From CAIMFV01 sp040757715 (GTDB lineage: Bacteria > Pseudomonadota > Alphaproteobacteria > Caulobacterales > Caulobacteraceae): a stretch of 64,000 nucleotides of DNA. Below are positions 18,301-26,090 of this stretch, piece after piece. Where the stretch lies: assembly GCA_040757715.1 (NCBI GenBank), contig JBFLWS010000002.1, positions 248,001 through 312,000 of the forward strand, written 5' to 3'. The notes beneath the pieces were generated by a model. The model was not told where the DNA came from, did no database searches, and was given only the letters and a program-made list of their open reading frames with translations. The translations under genes and the position numbers were made by a program. How positions within the stretch are numbered: position 1 is the first letter of the stretch; the number at the start of each line of letters is the position of its first letter.

Positions 18301-18681
18301 GTCCACCACGCCATTGTTGTTGGAGCTCGTACCTGTGTTGGTGGAGCCGAGATTGATGGTCCCGCCGTTGGTCACCAGGCCGGTGAAGCCGCCATTGGCG
18401 AGGATGCCTACCGTGGTCGCGCCGGCGCCGCTGGTGTTGCTGGCGGTGATGGTGCCGCTGTTGGTGACGCTGTTGTTGGAGTCCAGAGTGACGGCCACGG
18501 GCGCCGTCGTGGTGGCCGTCACCGTACCGGTGATGGACAGGTCGTCCGCCGCGCCATTGTTGGCGGTGGAGGTCTTCAGCGGCGCATTGACACTGCCGGA
18601 GATCGTCGTCGTCGCCCCCGCCTGGCTGGCGAGCAAACAAATCGGCGCCAACGCGACAGCCGCGATCAAGGATTTACGCAT
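15340..18681 (-). CDS. Autotransporter outer-membrane protein (type Va)
   Basis: A 1113-residue protein beginning with a signal peptide (MRKSLIAAVALAPICLLASQ, cleavage after AGA). The passenger is Gly/Ser/Thr/Asn-rich with many beta-helix rungs of the form NSGTI or NTGTI (for example VTNSGTITAS and LNNTGTISAS). From about residue 840 a barrel domain of about 280 residues begins (REVWAQEFFIGARRDRN), and the chain ends in an aromatic residue (VRVLF), the outer-membrane signal. One CAC pair is the only notable cysteine cluster. The start at ATG 18681 is set by the signal peptide; the frame stays open upstream, but that stretch lacks coding character and overlaps the SleB gene. The passenger function is unknown; adhesion or surface display is typical. 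Confidence 0.93.
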   Translation of the reverse strand: MRKSLIAAVALAPICLLASQAGATTTISGSVNAPLKTSTANNGAADDLSITGTVTATTTAPVAVTLDSNNSVTNSGTITASNTSGAGATTVGILANGGFTGLVTNGGTINLGSTNTGTSSNNNGVVDAPFVPAKTGDCACNYFGIRLVGASPLVGSVTNSGTITIKGNNSYGISLEAPLVANASSIGGSFSNSGAVTITGDNSIGIRTTASIAKGFLSSSTVSATGTGSQAINIGGPVGGAVSLYGTISATGYAVMTRTSSPTLLGQILNTSADTQQSGGAVVIGANVAGGIYLGGAPSGTVSGSTADLTGDGVADGAETTASIVNYGSKPALAIGSTSTPITIGSFVPAAGSAAASGPAYGIVIRGSVNGAGVYDGKSATGLQIGGKEYDGTVLQGVNVAVGLNVVGSVSASAYNANATGLSIGAGSTVPLLQIGGAVSAAQSYSTYSAFPGVTVTAINLESGASATTLNNTGTISASANATNGQSASVYAVRDQSGSISTVLNEGVIYAAVTPQKLTDTITGKVAALDLSANTSGVTFTQKTNPTPNHAYGDTSGSTHTATTTLTAVTPSITGDILLGSGSNSVNLLNGTITGALDMGSGTGGSLVIDNGATLTGALKFGGAGLAVNVNNGTLDDRNSGSIKVSTLNVGASGSVLFAADPANNRATQFVASGPVTIANGAKFGITLASTPTSITGTQTYVLIQTPSLTMGATSTSLIGSTPYLLNASIASDTTAGTVSLSITPKTAAQMGLNTAEGSALSAIYTNAKTDSEVQGVLLAPTDKTNFLKVYDQMLPDSSGGVFDFSQQTSEAISRATAQADDIEAAGGTREVWAQEFFIGARRDRNAKNVGYDTTGFGMVAGAATGGHGFGVVGATAAFASGTITSAFLPGDTRTAISSMEGGLYWQGQYGALRADARVGAGFSIFEAKRQLFLTDSSGNVQVNRLVKDDRTAWSATGHAGLAYQQSLGRGFYLRPYAHGDYFSQDEQGYVENDPSGKTGFALNVKSRSGSAFSGAAGVAFGGVFGTDIRYRPEFELGYRDAISGDAGKTTAAFKATPNAPFTLAPSDLVSAGVARIALKASTDFYEIGFEANGRIANRYESGSAQFTVRVLF

Positions 18682-19062
18682 CAGAGTGAGCTCGCCCGCT
18701 GCTTCGAGTAGGTGAAGGACCGTTCCAGCGTCGTTTTGACGCCCGATTGTGGCCGGGTCTAGTCCCGTTGCATTTCTTGGCGCGAATAAGGTGAGCGGTG
18801 TGACATCCTGGATGTCATTGCTGAGTGCGACAATCCGCCACAGATCGCTGTCATCAAAGCGTCCGCCAACACAGGGTTTTGTTGCAGCGCACAATGGGAA
18901 TGGACGCAAAGACACATTCTCGCCACAATTCGGCGGCACATCCAACCCCGTGATCTGGTCCTGGCATGAGTCGGGCAGACACCCACCGCCTCCGGCGTCG
19001 TCAGTCCGGAGCGCGACCTGTCGGGGGGCGCATCCGCCCTCGCCGAAGAGGACAAGAAAACC
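18682..19062. other. 381-bp divergent control region, no gene
   Basis: This gap separates the starts of the leftward autotransporter and the rightward cell-wall hydrolase. Open frames within it have no ribosome site and no recognisable product. It carries the palindrome at 18801-18817 and a related half-site (TGTCATC) about 30 bp further right. Both promoters must lie here, but I cannot place -35/-10 boxes with confidence. Confidence 0.6.
18801..18817. promoter_or_regulatory. Operator-like palindrome TGACATC-CTG-GATGTCA
   Basis: Perfect 7-bp inverted arms with a 3-bp centre, 120 bp upstream of the autotransporter start and 245 bp upstream of the hydrolase start. Size and symmetry suit a dimeric repressor or activator. 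There is no regulator gene next to it. Confidence 0.5.
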
Positions 19063-20076
19063 TTGACGATCCCCATCTTGGCGCGCGTGCCCGAGAACGC
19101 GCGCGCCCTGGTTGGTGCGGCTACTGTTGGCTCCCTGGCGGGACTGGCGGTTGCAGGCGCCTACCTGGCGGGCGGCGTCGCGCATTCCAGCGCCTCGCAT
19201 GACCGCATTCTTCGATTGGCGGGCGTTGCCGCCAGCGGGTTCAGCGAAACGGCCCTCAACGCTGGTACTGGCGGCGACACCGCTGTGCTGGCCCTGGCGC
19301 GCAAGCATGACCCCCTGTCGGCCTTCCTGGCCGAAGGCCGCGATCCCCGTGATTCGGGCCTTGGCCTGCGACTGATGCAGGCCAAGCGCGCCGCCGACGC
19401 GGCGCTGCGGCCCGATCTCGCCGTGGCCTCCACCGCGCCGAGCGCCGATTTCCTGCGCGCCAGCCTGTCCACTGGCGCGCCGATCATGATCAGTCCGGCC
19501 GCTCAGCCGTTCCGCCTGCGCGGATCGCTGGACCAGTCGCATGACCTCGATTGCCTGACCCAGGCGGTCTATTACGAGGCCCGCGGTGAAGGCCAGTCCG
19601 GCATGCAGGCCGTGGCCCAGGTGGTGCTGAACCGCGTGCGCCATCCGGCCTTCCCGAAGTCCATTTGCGGCGTGGTGTTCCAGCGCACCGAGGGCGGCTG
19701 CCAGTTCAGCTTCGCCTGCGATGGCTCGACCCGCCGCGCCGTGGAGCCGGAGGCCTGGGACCGCGCTCGCCGCGTGGCGAGCCAGGCCCTGTCTGGCCGA
19801 GTGATGCCCGTGGTGGGCAACGCCACCCACTTCCACGTCATCGGCCTCGCCACCGATTGGGGCGAGCGGCTGCTGCAAGTGGCCCAGGTGGGCGCCCACG
19901 TGTTCTATCGCTTTGGCGGTCACGCCGGCGGACCGGGCGCGTTCAAGGGCGAGGCCCAGCCCTCCACCGATGCGCCGCCGGCTCCGTCTGCGCACCCGTC
20001 GCAAGCGGCCAACCTTCCGCCGCCCCCGCCGACTAAGGCTGCGGACGAGGCCAAGCCCGCCCCCGCGGGCGGCTGA
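19063..20076 (+). CDS. SleB-type cell wall hydrolase
   Basis: A 337-residue exported or membrane-anchored protein. An N-terminal hydrophobic segment (about 17-41) is followed by a variable region, then the Hydrolase_2/SleB domain at about 152-285: DCLTQAVYYEARGEG with the catalytic Glu, VAQVVLNRVRHPAFP, CGVVFQ and CQFSFACDG. SleB enzymes are lytic transglycosylases acting on peptidoglycan; proteobacterial members work in the periplasm. The tail is Pro/Ala-rich and disordered. The start at TTG 19063 has GAGGA about 12 bp upstream. The gene ends 24 bp before a strong terminator. Confidence 0.92.
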   Translation: MTIPILARVPENARALVGAATVGSLAGLAVAGAYLAGGVAHSSASHDRILRLAGVAASGFSETALNAGTGGDTAVLALARKHDPLSAFLAEGRDPRDSGLGLRLMQAKRAADAALRPDLAVASTAPSADFLRASLSTGAPIMISPAAQPFRLRGSLDQSHDLDCLTQAVYYEARGEGQSGMQAVAQVVLNRVRHPAFPKSICGVVFQRTEGGCQFSFACDGSTRRAVEPEAWDRARRVASQALSGRVMPVVGNATHFHVIGLATDWGERLLQVAQVGAHVFYRFGGHAGGPGAFKGEAQPSTDAPPAPSAHPSQAANLPPPPPTKAADEAKPAPAGG

Positions 20077-20100
20077 CGCCGTCGGCCTGACTGAGAATCA

Positions 20101-20133
20101 CCCCCGACGAGGCCATCCTCGCCGGGGGTTTTT
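20101..20133 (+). terminator. Intrinsic terminator after the SleB gene
   Basis: The stem CCCCCGACGAGG pairs with CCTCGCCGGGGG around a CCAT loop, with one mismatch, and is followed by TTTTT. It lies 24 bp after the hydrolase stop and faces the convergent nadC end. Confidence 0.92.
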
Positions 20134-20234
20134 CATGCGCCACGTGCGGCTGAGTCGCGAGTTAATGCGCCTAAGCTTCGCCGGACAGTTGATTACCCAC
20201 AGGATATTTTGCTGCGCCGCAGCATGGCCACAAT

Positions 20235-21086
20235 TCAGATCGCGTCGAGGCCGATGTCCAAAACGCCGGCCGAATGGGTCAGGGCGCCTACCGAAATCAA
20301 ATCGACGCCGGTTTCGGCGATGGCTCGCACGGTGGAGAGATTCACCCCGCCCGAGGCCTCCAGCACCGCCCGGCCGGCGGTGAGCCGCACGGCTTCGGAA
20401 AGGTCGGCCAAGCTGAAATTATCCAGCATCACCACGTCCGGCCCGGCGGCGAGGGCCGGCTCCAGCTGGTCGAGCCGGTCGATCTCCACCTCGATCTTCA
20501 CCAAATGCCCCACCTGGGCCCGGGCGCGACGCACCGCCTCTCCCGGTCCGCCGCAGACGGCCACGTGGTTGTCCTTGATCAGCACCGCGTCATCGAGGCC
20601 GAAGCGGTGGTTCGAGCCGCCGCCGCAACGCACGGCGTACTTCTCCAAAGCTCGAAGGCCCGGCGTGGTCTTGCGCGTGTCGGCGATGTGGGCGCGGGTC
20701 CCCTCCACCGCCCGCACATAGGCGCGGGTCAAGGTGGCGACGCCGCTGAGGCGCCCCATCAGGTTCAGCCCCGTGCGCTCGGCGGTGAGCAGGGCGCGGG
20801 CGTTGGCCTCCACCTCGGCCAGGATGGCGCCCTTGGCCGCGTCCTCGCCATCCTCGACGAGGGTGACGAAACGGGCGCTGGGATCGAGGGCGGCGATGGC
20901 GAGACGTGCGCAGCTAAGGCCGCAGATGCGCCCCTCCTGGCGGGCGGCGAACACGGCGGTGAGCCGGGCGTCTGCGTCCAGGAGCGCCGAGGTGATGTCG
21001 CCGGCGCGACCGAGGTCTTCAGCGAGGGCGTGCTCGACGATGGGGCGGATGAGCAGGTCCGGCAGGGGAAAGGGCTTCACGCTCAC
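20235..21086 (-). CDS. nadC: Nicotinate-nucleotide pyrophosphorylase (carboxylating)
   Basis: Converts quinolinate and PRPP to nicotinate mononucleotide, the third step of de novo NAD synthesis. Type II PRTase features are visible: an N-terminal EDLGRAGDITSALL block, ADTRKTTPGLR with substrate-binding Arg/Lys, the CGGGSNHRFGLDDAVLIKDNH block, and the barrel end VDLISVGALTHS. The GTG start at 21086 overlaps the nadB stop by 4 bp (GTGA) and gives 283 residues, the usual family length. A frame-open extension upstream is just nadB sequence in another frame. Confidence 0.95.
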   Translation of the reverse strand: MSVKPFPLPDLLIRPIVEHALAEDLGRAGDITSALLDADARLTAVFAARQEGRICGLSCARLAIAALDPSARFVTLVEDGEDAAKGAILAEVEANARALLTAERTGLNLMGRLSGVATLTRAYVRAVEGTRAHIADTRKTTPGLRALEKYAVRCGGGSNHRFGLDDAVLIKDNHVAVCGGPGEAVRRARAQVGHLVKIEVEIDRLDQLEPALAAGPDVVMLDNFSLADLSEAVRLTAGRAVLEASGGVNLSTVRAIAETGVDLISVGALTHSAGVLDIGLDAI

Positions 21087-22612
21087 GCCGCGGCCCGCCG
21101 CTTCAGCTCGGCCAGGGTCGCCTCGGCCTCGGCGAGGGTCAGGCGCGTGCGGCGGGGGGCGAGCGCCTGCGGATAGTCCCGCCGCCAATGCGCGCCCCGG
21201 CTTTCGCACCGCCGCCAAGCCGCGGCGGCCACCAGCTCGGCGGCGATGAGCGGCGGAGCTTCGCCATAGGTGTCGCGCCAGGCCTCAATCTGGACCAACA
21301 GGCGCTCCAGCCCCTCGCCATCACGGATGAGGCCGGCCTCGTCGGTCATGGCCTGGCGAAGGGCCTCGAACACCTCGTCCGGCAGGTCCGGCGTGGGCCC
21401 GGCGGGCAGAAGCGCGGCCTCAGAGACGGCCTCTTGCGACGCCGCCTGCCCCGCCCGGGCGCCGAACACGGCGGCTTCCAAGAGCGAGTTGGAGGCGAGG
21501 CGGTTGGCCCCATGCACGCCAGTGGAGGCGCACTCGCCCGCGGCGAAGAGGCCGGCCAGCGAGGTGCGGCCCTCGGCGTCCGTCTCCACTCCGCCCATAT
21601 GATAATGACAGGCGGCGGCCACCGGGATCGGCGCCTCGCGCGGATCGACGCCGGCGGCCATGCAGGCAGCGAACACGGCCGGGAACTCCTCCGGGAAGCG
21701 CTCGCCCACCGCGGCGCGAGCGTCGAGGAAGGCCCCCTCCCCGCTCTGGTGTTGGCGGAAGATAGCCCGCGCCACCACGTCGCGCGGGGCGAGCTCGGCG
21801 CGGGGATCGACCCCCAGCATGAAGCGGCCACCCTGGCGGTCCACCAGGATGGCGCCCTCGCCGCGCAGGGCCTCGGTGGCCAGCGGCGCGGGATCAAGCC
21901 CAAGGTCCATGGCCGTGGGGTGGAACTGCACAAACTCCGGATCGGCGATCACCGCGCCGGCGAGGGCGGCGAGGCCGAGCCCCTCCCCGCGCACGGCGGC
22001 CGGGACTGTGGTCTTGGCGTAGAGCCCGCCGAGCCCGCCCGTAGCCAGCACCGTGGCCGCAGCGGTCACCTCGATAAGCTGGCCGTCGTTCTCGATCAGC
22101 GCTCCGCGCACTCGGCCGTCGGCGTCCTGCAACAAGCGCCGGGCGCGGGCGTGGGTCCAGATGTCGATGAGGGGCGAGGCTTGAGCTGCCTTGGCCATGG
22201 CGGCCATGATGGCGGCGCCGGCGCGATCGCCCCCCACCCGCGCCACCCGAGCGCGGCTATGGGCGGCTTCCAGGCTCTGCACCAGCTTGCCGGCCGCGTC
22301 CTGGTCGAAGGGCGCGCCGAGGGCGAGCAGGCGCATCACCGCCGCCGGGCCTTCTTCCGTCAGGAGTTGCGCGCGCTCGGCCTCCACCAGGCCTGCGCCC
22401 GCAGCCACGGTGTCGGCGGCATGCAGGGCCGGCGTGTCGTCTTCCGCGAGGGCTACGGCGACGCCCCCTTGCGCCCAGGCCGAAGAACAGCCGGCGCCGA
22501 GGGCTTCAGGCGTGATGACCAGGGCCCGGCGGGGGGCGGCGGCGAGAGCGGCGCTCAGGCCCGCAAGCCCGGCGCCCAGGATCAGCACCCCGTCGAAATC
22601 CAAACGCGACAT
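21083..22612 (-). CDS. nadB: L-aspartate oxidase
   Basis: FAD enzyme oxidising L-aspartate to iminoaspartate, the first step of the pathway. The FAD-binding dinucleotide fold is at the N-terminus (GVLILGAGLAGLSAALAA), followed by SSAWAQGGVAVAL and the active-site block EALRGEGAILVD. CHYHMGGVETDAEGRTS and GANRLASNSLLEA are the second FAD region. The 509 residues are typical. It is 12 bp downstream of nadA and overlaps nadC by 4 bp, so all three genes form one operon. Confidence 0.96.
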   Translation of the reverse strand: MSRLDFDGVLILGAGLAGLSAALAAAPRRALVITPEALGAGCSSAWAQGGVAVALAEDDTPALHAADTVAAGAGLVEAERAQLLTEEGPAAVMRLLALGAPFDQDAAGKLVQSLEAAHSRARVARVGGDRAGAAIMAAMAKAAQASPLIDIWTHARARRLLQDADGRVRGALIENDGQLIEVTAAATVLATGGLGGLYAKTTVPAAVRGEGLGLAALAGAVIADPEFVQFHPTAMDLGLDPAPLATEALRGEGAILVDRQGGRFMLGVDPRAELAPRDVVARAIFRQHQSGEGAFLDARAAVGERFPEEFPAVFAACMAAGVDPREAPIPVAAACHYHMGGVETDAEGRTSLAGLFAAGECASTGVHGANRLASNSLLEAAVFGARAGQAASQEAVSEAALLPAGPTPDLPDEVFEALRQAMTDEAGLIRDGEGLERLLVQIEAWRDTYGEAPPLIAAELVAAAAWRRCESRGAHWRRDYPQALAPRRTRLTLAEAEATLAELKRRAAA

Positions 22613-22624
22613 GGAACCGCTCCT

Positions 22625-23719
22625 TCAGACCAGCTCCACGTCCACCGGCCGGCGGGCGAGGGCGAGGTCGTAGCGGGCGGGGATCGCGGGCGGCGGCAGG
22701 TCGATCATGCGCTGCACGGCGGCGCGGGCGCGCTCGGCGACGCTCTCCTCCACCGTCACCTCGAAGCGGTCGAAGCGCAAACTGTCGAGAATGCCCTGCA
22801 AGGTGATGCGCTTCATGTGCGGGCAGAGGTTGCAGGGGCGCACGAACTCGGTGGCCGGGGCGTCCACGGCCACATTGTCGGCCATGGAGCATTCGGTGAT
22901 CAGCACCACCTTGCGCGGCTTCCTCTGCGTCACATAGTCGGCCATGGCCGCGGTGGAGCCGGTGAAGTCCGACGCCTCGATCACCTCGGTGGGGCATTCG
23001 GGATGGGCCAGCACCTCGGCGCCCGGATAGGCGGCGCGCATCTCGGCGATGTCCTCGGCGGTGAAGCGCTCATGCACCTCGCAGCGGCCCTTCCAGGCGA
23101 TGATGCCGATATGGGTCTGCCGGGCCACATTGCGGGCGAGGTACTCGTCGGGGATCAGGATCACCTTGTCCACGCCCCATTCGCGGGCGGCGGCCTCCAC
23201 CACCTGCACGGCGTTGGCGCTGGTGCAGCAGATGTCGGTCTCGGCCTTCACGTCGGCGGTGGTGTTGACATAGGTGACCACCGGCAGGCCCGGATGCTTG
23301 GCCTTGATGGCCCGCACGTCCGCCCCGGTGATGGAGGAGGCGAGGCTGCAGCCGGCGCGCAGATCAGGGATCAGCACGGTCTTGTCCGGGCAAAGCACCT
23401 TGGAGGTCTCGGCCATGAAGTGCACGCCGGCCTGGATGATCACCTTGGCGTCGGAGCGGGCCGCTTCCCGGGCGAGACCCAGGCTGTCGCCCACATAGTC
23501 GCCCACGCCGTGGAAGATCTCCGGCGTCATGTAATTGTGCGCGAGGATGACGGCGTTCTTGGCCGCCTTCAGCCGGTTGATCTCGTGGATCAGCGGCGCC
23601 TGCGTGCGCCATTCCAGCGGCGGCACCTTGGATTTCAGGCGCTCATAGAGGGGCGCGGTGGCGCGCTCAACCTCGGGGGTGAACCGCAGCTCATCCTCCG
23701 CCGCCGCAACATCGTACAT
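22625..23719 (-). CDS. nadA: Quinolinate synthase A
   Basis: A [4Fe-4S] enzyme condensing iminoaspartate with dihydroxyacetone phosphate to quinolinate. The three cluster cysteines lie in DLRAGCSLAS, ETDICCTSANAV and RPCNLCPHMK. Pseudo-threefold repeats such as VILAHNYMTPEI and VITYVNTTADVKAE-type blocks are present. The start at ATG 23719 is set by a perfect Shine-Dalgarno TAAGGAGG 6 bp upstream; longer versions of the frame run through the operator region. It is the first gene of nadA-nadB-nadC and has two palindromic operators upstream. Confidence 0.96.
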   Translation of the reverse strand: MYDVAAAEDELRFTPEVERATAPLYERLKSKVPPLEWRTQAPLIHEINRLKAAKNAVILAHNYMTPEIFHGVGDYVGDSLGLAREAARSDAKVIIQAGVHFMAETSKVLCPDKTVLIPDLRAGCSLASSITGADVRAIKAKHPGLPVVTYVNTTADVKAETDICCTSANAVQVVEAAAREWGVDKVILIPDEYLARNVARQTHIGIIAWKGRCEVHERFTAEDIAEMRAAYPGAEVLAHPECPTEVIEASDFTGSTAAMADYVTQRKPRKVVLITECSMADNVAVDAPATEFVRPCNLCPHMKRITLQGILDSLRFDRFEVTVEESVAERARAAVQRMIDLPPPAIPARYDLALARRPVDVELV

Positions 23720-23729
23720 CGCCGCCTCC

Positions 23730-23751
23730 TTATGCTCACTTTGAGCATTAA
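23730..23751 (-). promoter_or_regulatory. Operator 1 of the nad operon
   Basis: The sequence TTATGCTCA-CTT-TGAGCATTAA is a near-perfect palindrome lying directly against the nadA Shine-Dalgarno. Its arms match those of the site at 23807-23827. A repressor bound here would block either initiation or early elongation. The alphaproteobacterial NAD regulator NadQ is one candidate. Confidence 0.7.
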
Positions 23752-23806
23752 TGAGTCCCGAAACGACGCCGACCAAAGAGCTTCGACCAGCGTCGGGGTG
23801 GGATAC

Positions 23807-23827
23807 TTATGCTACGAATGAGCATAA
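23807..23827 (-). promoter_or_regulatory. Operator 2 of the nad operon
   Basis: TTATGCT-ACGAATG-AGCATAA repeats the arms of operator 1 exactly (7 bp each side), 77 bp further upstream, about seven helical turns. Two copies of one palindrome before nadABC indicate a dedicated, possibly cooperative, regulator. Confidence 0.7.
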
Positions 23828-23934
23828 GGGGACTTAGATATAGCGCCGACACGCCCCTGTCACAAGGGCGATTCGTCCGGGATGGGATTAAGAGCCTGTC
23901 AGACCTGCAAATCGGCTCAACGATTCAAGGCCGG

Positions 23935-24597
23935 TCACGCGCTGGCGGCGATGCTCTGGAATAGCAAGGCGCCGTCGGCGGAGCCGAGCTCGGCCTCGAA
24001 GGCCCGGTCCGGGTGGGGCATCATGCCGAGCACATTGCCCCGCTCATTGACGATGCCGGCGATGTTGCGGGCCGAGCCGTTGGGGTTCTCGGTGTAGCGG
24101 AACACCACCCGCCCCTCGCCTTCCAGCCGGTCGAGGGTGGCCTCGTCGGCGAAGTAATTGCCCTCGCCGTTGCCGATGGTCATCACCGCCTCGCGCCGAT
24201 CGCGATAGGCCGAGGTGAAGCGGGTCTGCACATTGGTGATCTCGAGGGCCACCGGCTTGCAGACATATTTGAGCCCGGCGTTGCGCAACAGGGCGCCGGG
24301 CAACAGCCCCGCCTCGCACAGCACCTGAAAGCCGTTGCAGATGCCCACCACCGCTGCGCCCTTGTCGGCCAAGCGCTTCACCTCGCCCATCACCGGCGAG
24401 AGGGCGGCCATGGCTCCGCAGCGCAGATAGTCGCCATAGGAAAAGCCGCCGGGCAGCACGATGAGGTCGAGATCGTCGTCGAGCTTGGTCTCCTGGTGCC
24501 AGACCATGGCCGGGGTGGAGCCGGTGGAGCGCTCCACCGCGCTCGCGCAGTCGCGATCGCAGTTGGAGCCGGGGAAGACGACGACGGCGGACTTCAT
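23935..24597 (-). CDS. purQ: Phosphoribosylformylglycinamidine synthase, glutaminase subunit
   Basis: Supplies ammonia to PurL in the fourth step of purine synthesis. The class I amidotransferase triad is present: Cys in VVGICNGFQVLCEAG (near 86), and the His/Glu pair in the C-terminal MMPHPDRAFEAE. FPGSNCDRDC near the start is a PurQ signature. Starting at ATG 24597 gives 220 residues, as usual. It is the last gene of the purC-purS-(24630-24893)-purQ group; purL is not in the window. Confidence 0.95.
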   Translation of the reverse strand: MKSAVVVFPGSNCDRDCASAVERSTGSTPAMVWHQETKLDDDLDLIVLPGGFSYGDYLRCGAMAALSPVMGEVKRLADKGAAVVGICNGFQVLCEAGLLPGALLRNAGLKYVCKPVALEITNVQTRFTSAYRDRREAVMTIGNGEGNYFADEATLDRLEGEGRVVFRYTENPNGSARNIAGIVNERGNVLGMMPHPDRAFEAELGSADGALLFQSIAASA

Positions 24598-24629
24598 GGG
24601 CTGGACTTGCAACTCCCCAAGGATGCGCT

Positions 24630-24893
24630 TCAGGCGCTCGGCTCGACCAGCTCAAGCCGACGCTCGATACGGGTCAGGCGCACGTCATGGCGCGCGAGCA
24701 CGCCATATATGTTGGCGATGTCCTGCTGCATAGCGAGCATGTGACCGCGCATGGCGATAAGTTCCGCCTTGATCTCGCCGACGCCCTCTTCGAGCGCGCC
24801 CATGCCCATTTGCAGGTCGCGCAAGATGTCGATGATCAGTTCGTTCGAGGACTCGACCACAGGACGCTCCACCGCCCGATCAGGTGAAACCAC
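24630..24893 (-). CDS. Short coiled-coil protein in the purine gene group
   Basis: An 87-residue, mostly helical protein. From residue 17 to the end it shows heptad-like spacing of Leu, Ile and Met (NELIIDILRDLQMGMG, LARHDVRLTRIERRLELVE), so a coiled-coil oligomer is likely. There are no cysteines and no membrane segment. It begins at GTG 24893. It sits between purS and purQ in the same direction, an unusual place, since PurS and PurQ act together with PurL. Similar short coiled-coil proteins of unknown role are frequent in alphaproteobacteria. Confidence 0.7.
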   Translation of the reverse strand: MVSPDRAVERPVVESSNELIIDILRDLQMGMGALEEGVGEIKAELIAMRGHMLAMQQDIANIYGVLARHDVRLTRIERRLELVEPSA

Positions 24894-24948
24894 CTTACCA
24901 CGAACATATCGGGAACGACAGCAACTTGACCGCGCGGGCAGCGCCCGC

Positions 24949-25184
24949 TCAACCTACCTCGACGCGATAGCTCTCGATCACCGCATTGGCCAAGAGGCGG
25001 TCGGCCATGGTTCGGGCCTGGCTCTCGGCGGCGGCCTTGTCGTCGCCGGCGAGATCGAGCGTGATTACCCGCCCCACCCGCACGTCCGACACGCCAGCAA
25101 AGCCGAGACCGCCAAGGGCCGCCTCAATGGCCTTGCCCTGCACGTCCAGCACGCCGGGCTTCAGGAACACTTCCACGCGGACCT

Positions 25185-25188
<4 letters not shown>
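24949..25188 (-). CDS. purS: Phosphoribosylformylglycinamidine synthase subunit PurS
   Basis: The small third subunit of the PurLQS complex, thought to help ammonia channelling. At 79 residues it has the family's beta-alpha-beta layout: VRVEVFLKPGVLDVQGKAIE at the start and GFAGVSDVRVGRVITLDL in the middle. The GTG start at 25188 overlaps the purC stop by 4 bp (GTGA) and follows GGGAGGGG. The longer frame upstream is purC in another frame. Confidence 0.94.
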
Positions 25189-25940
<752 letters not shown>

Positions 25941-26090
25941 TGCTCACTTCCGGCGGGGCGCCCATTTGCGTCAGGCGACAGCGCGACGGGCGCCGACGTC
26001 CCAGGCTTCGACTCACGGGCCCACGGGTCATATAGGTTATTTGCAAGCTAAAGGAACGTCGGTGTTCGCGCAAACGTCCTGAGCCAGTAA

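Noticed and set aside
16500..18600. Repeated short motifs in the autotransporter considered as a CRISPR-like array
   Set aside because: They are irregular coding repeats (beta-helix rungs) without constant spacers.
15313..18711. Plus-strand long frames opposite the autotransporter
   Set aside because: Shadow of the strongly biased third codon positions of the autotransporter; no ribosome site or domain.
18749..19066. A 105-codon plus-strand frame in the autotransporter control region
   Set aside because: No ribosome site, Pro/Arg-rich meaningless translation, and it overlaps the SleB start.
18682..20004. Upstream continuation of the autotransporter frame on the minus strand
   Set aside because: The frame stays open, but it runs antisense to the SleB hydrolase gene and precedes a clear signal peptide at 18681, so the real start is there.
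21188..23821. An 877-codon plus-strand frame across the NAD genes
   Set aside because: Entirely antisense to nadA and nadB, with His/Gly-rich low-complexity translation; nadABC have complete catalytic motifs.
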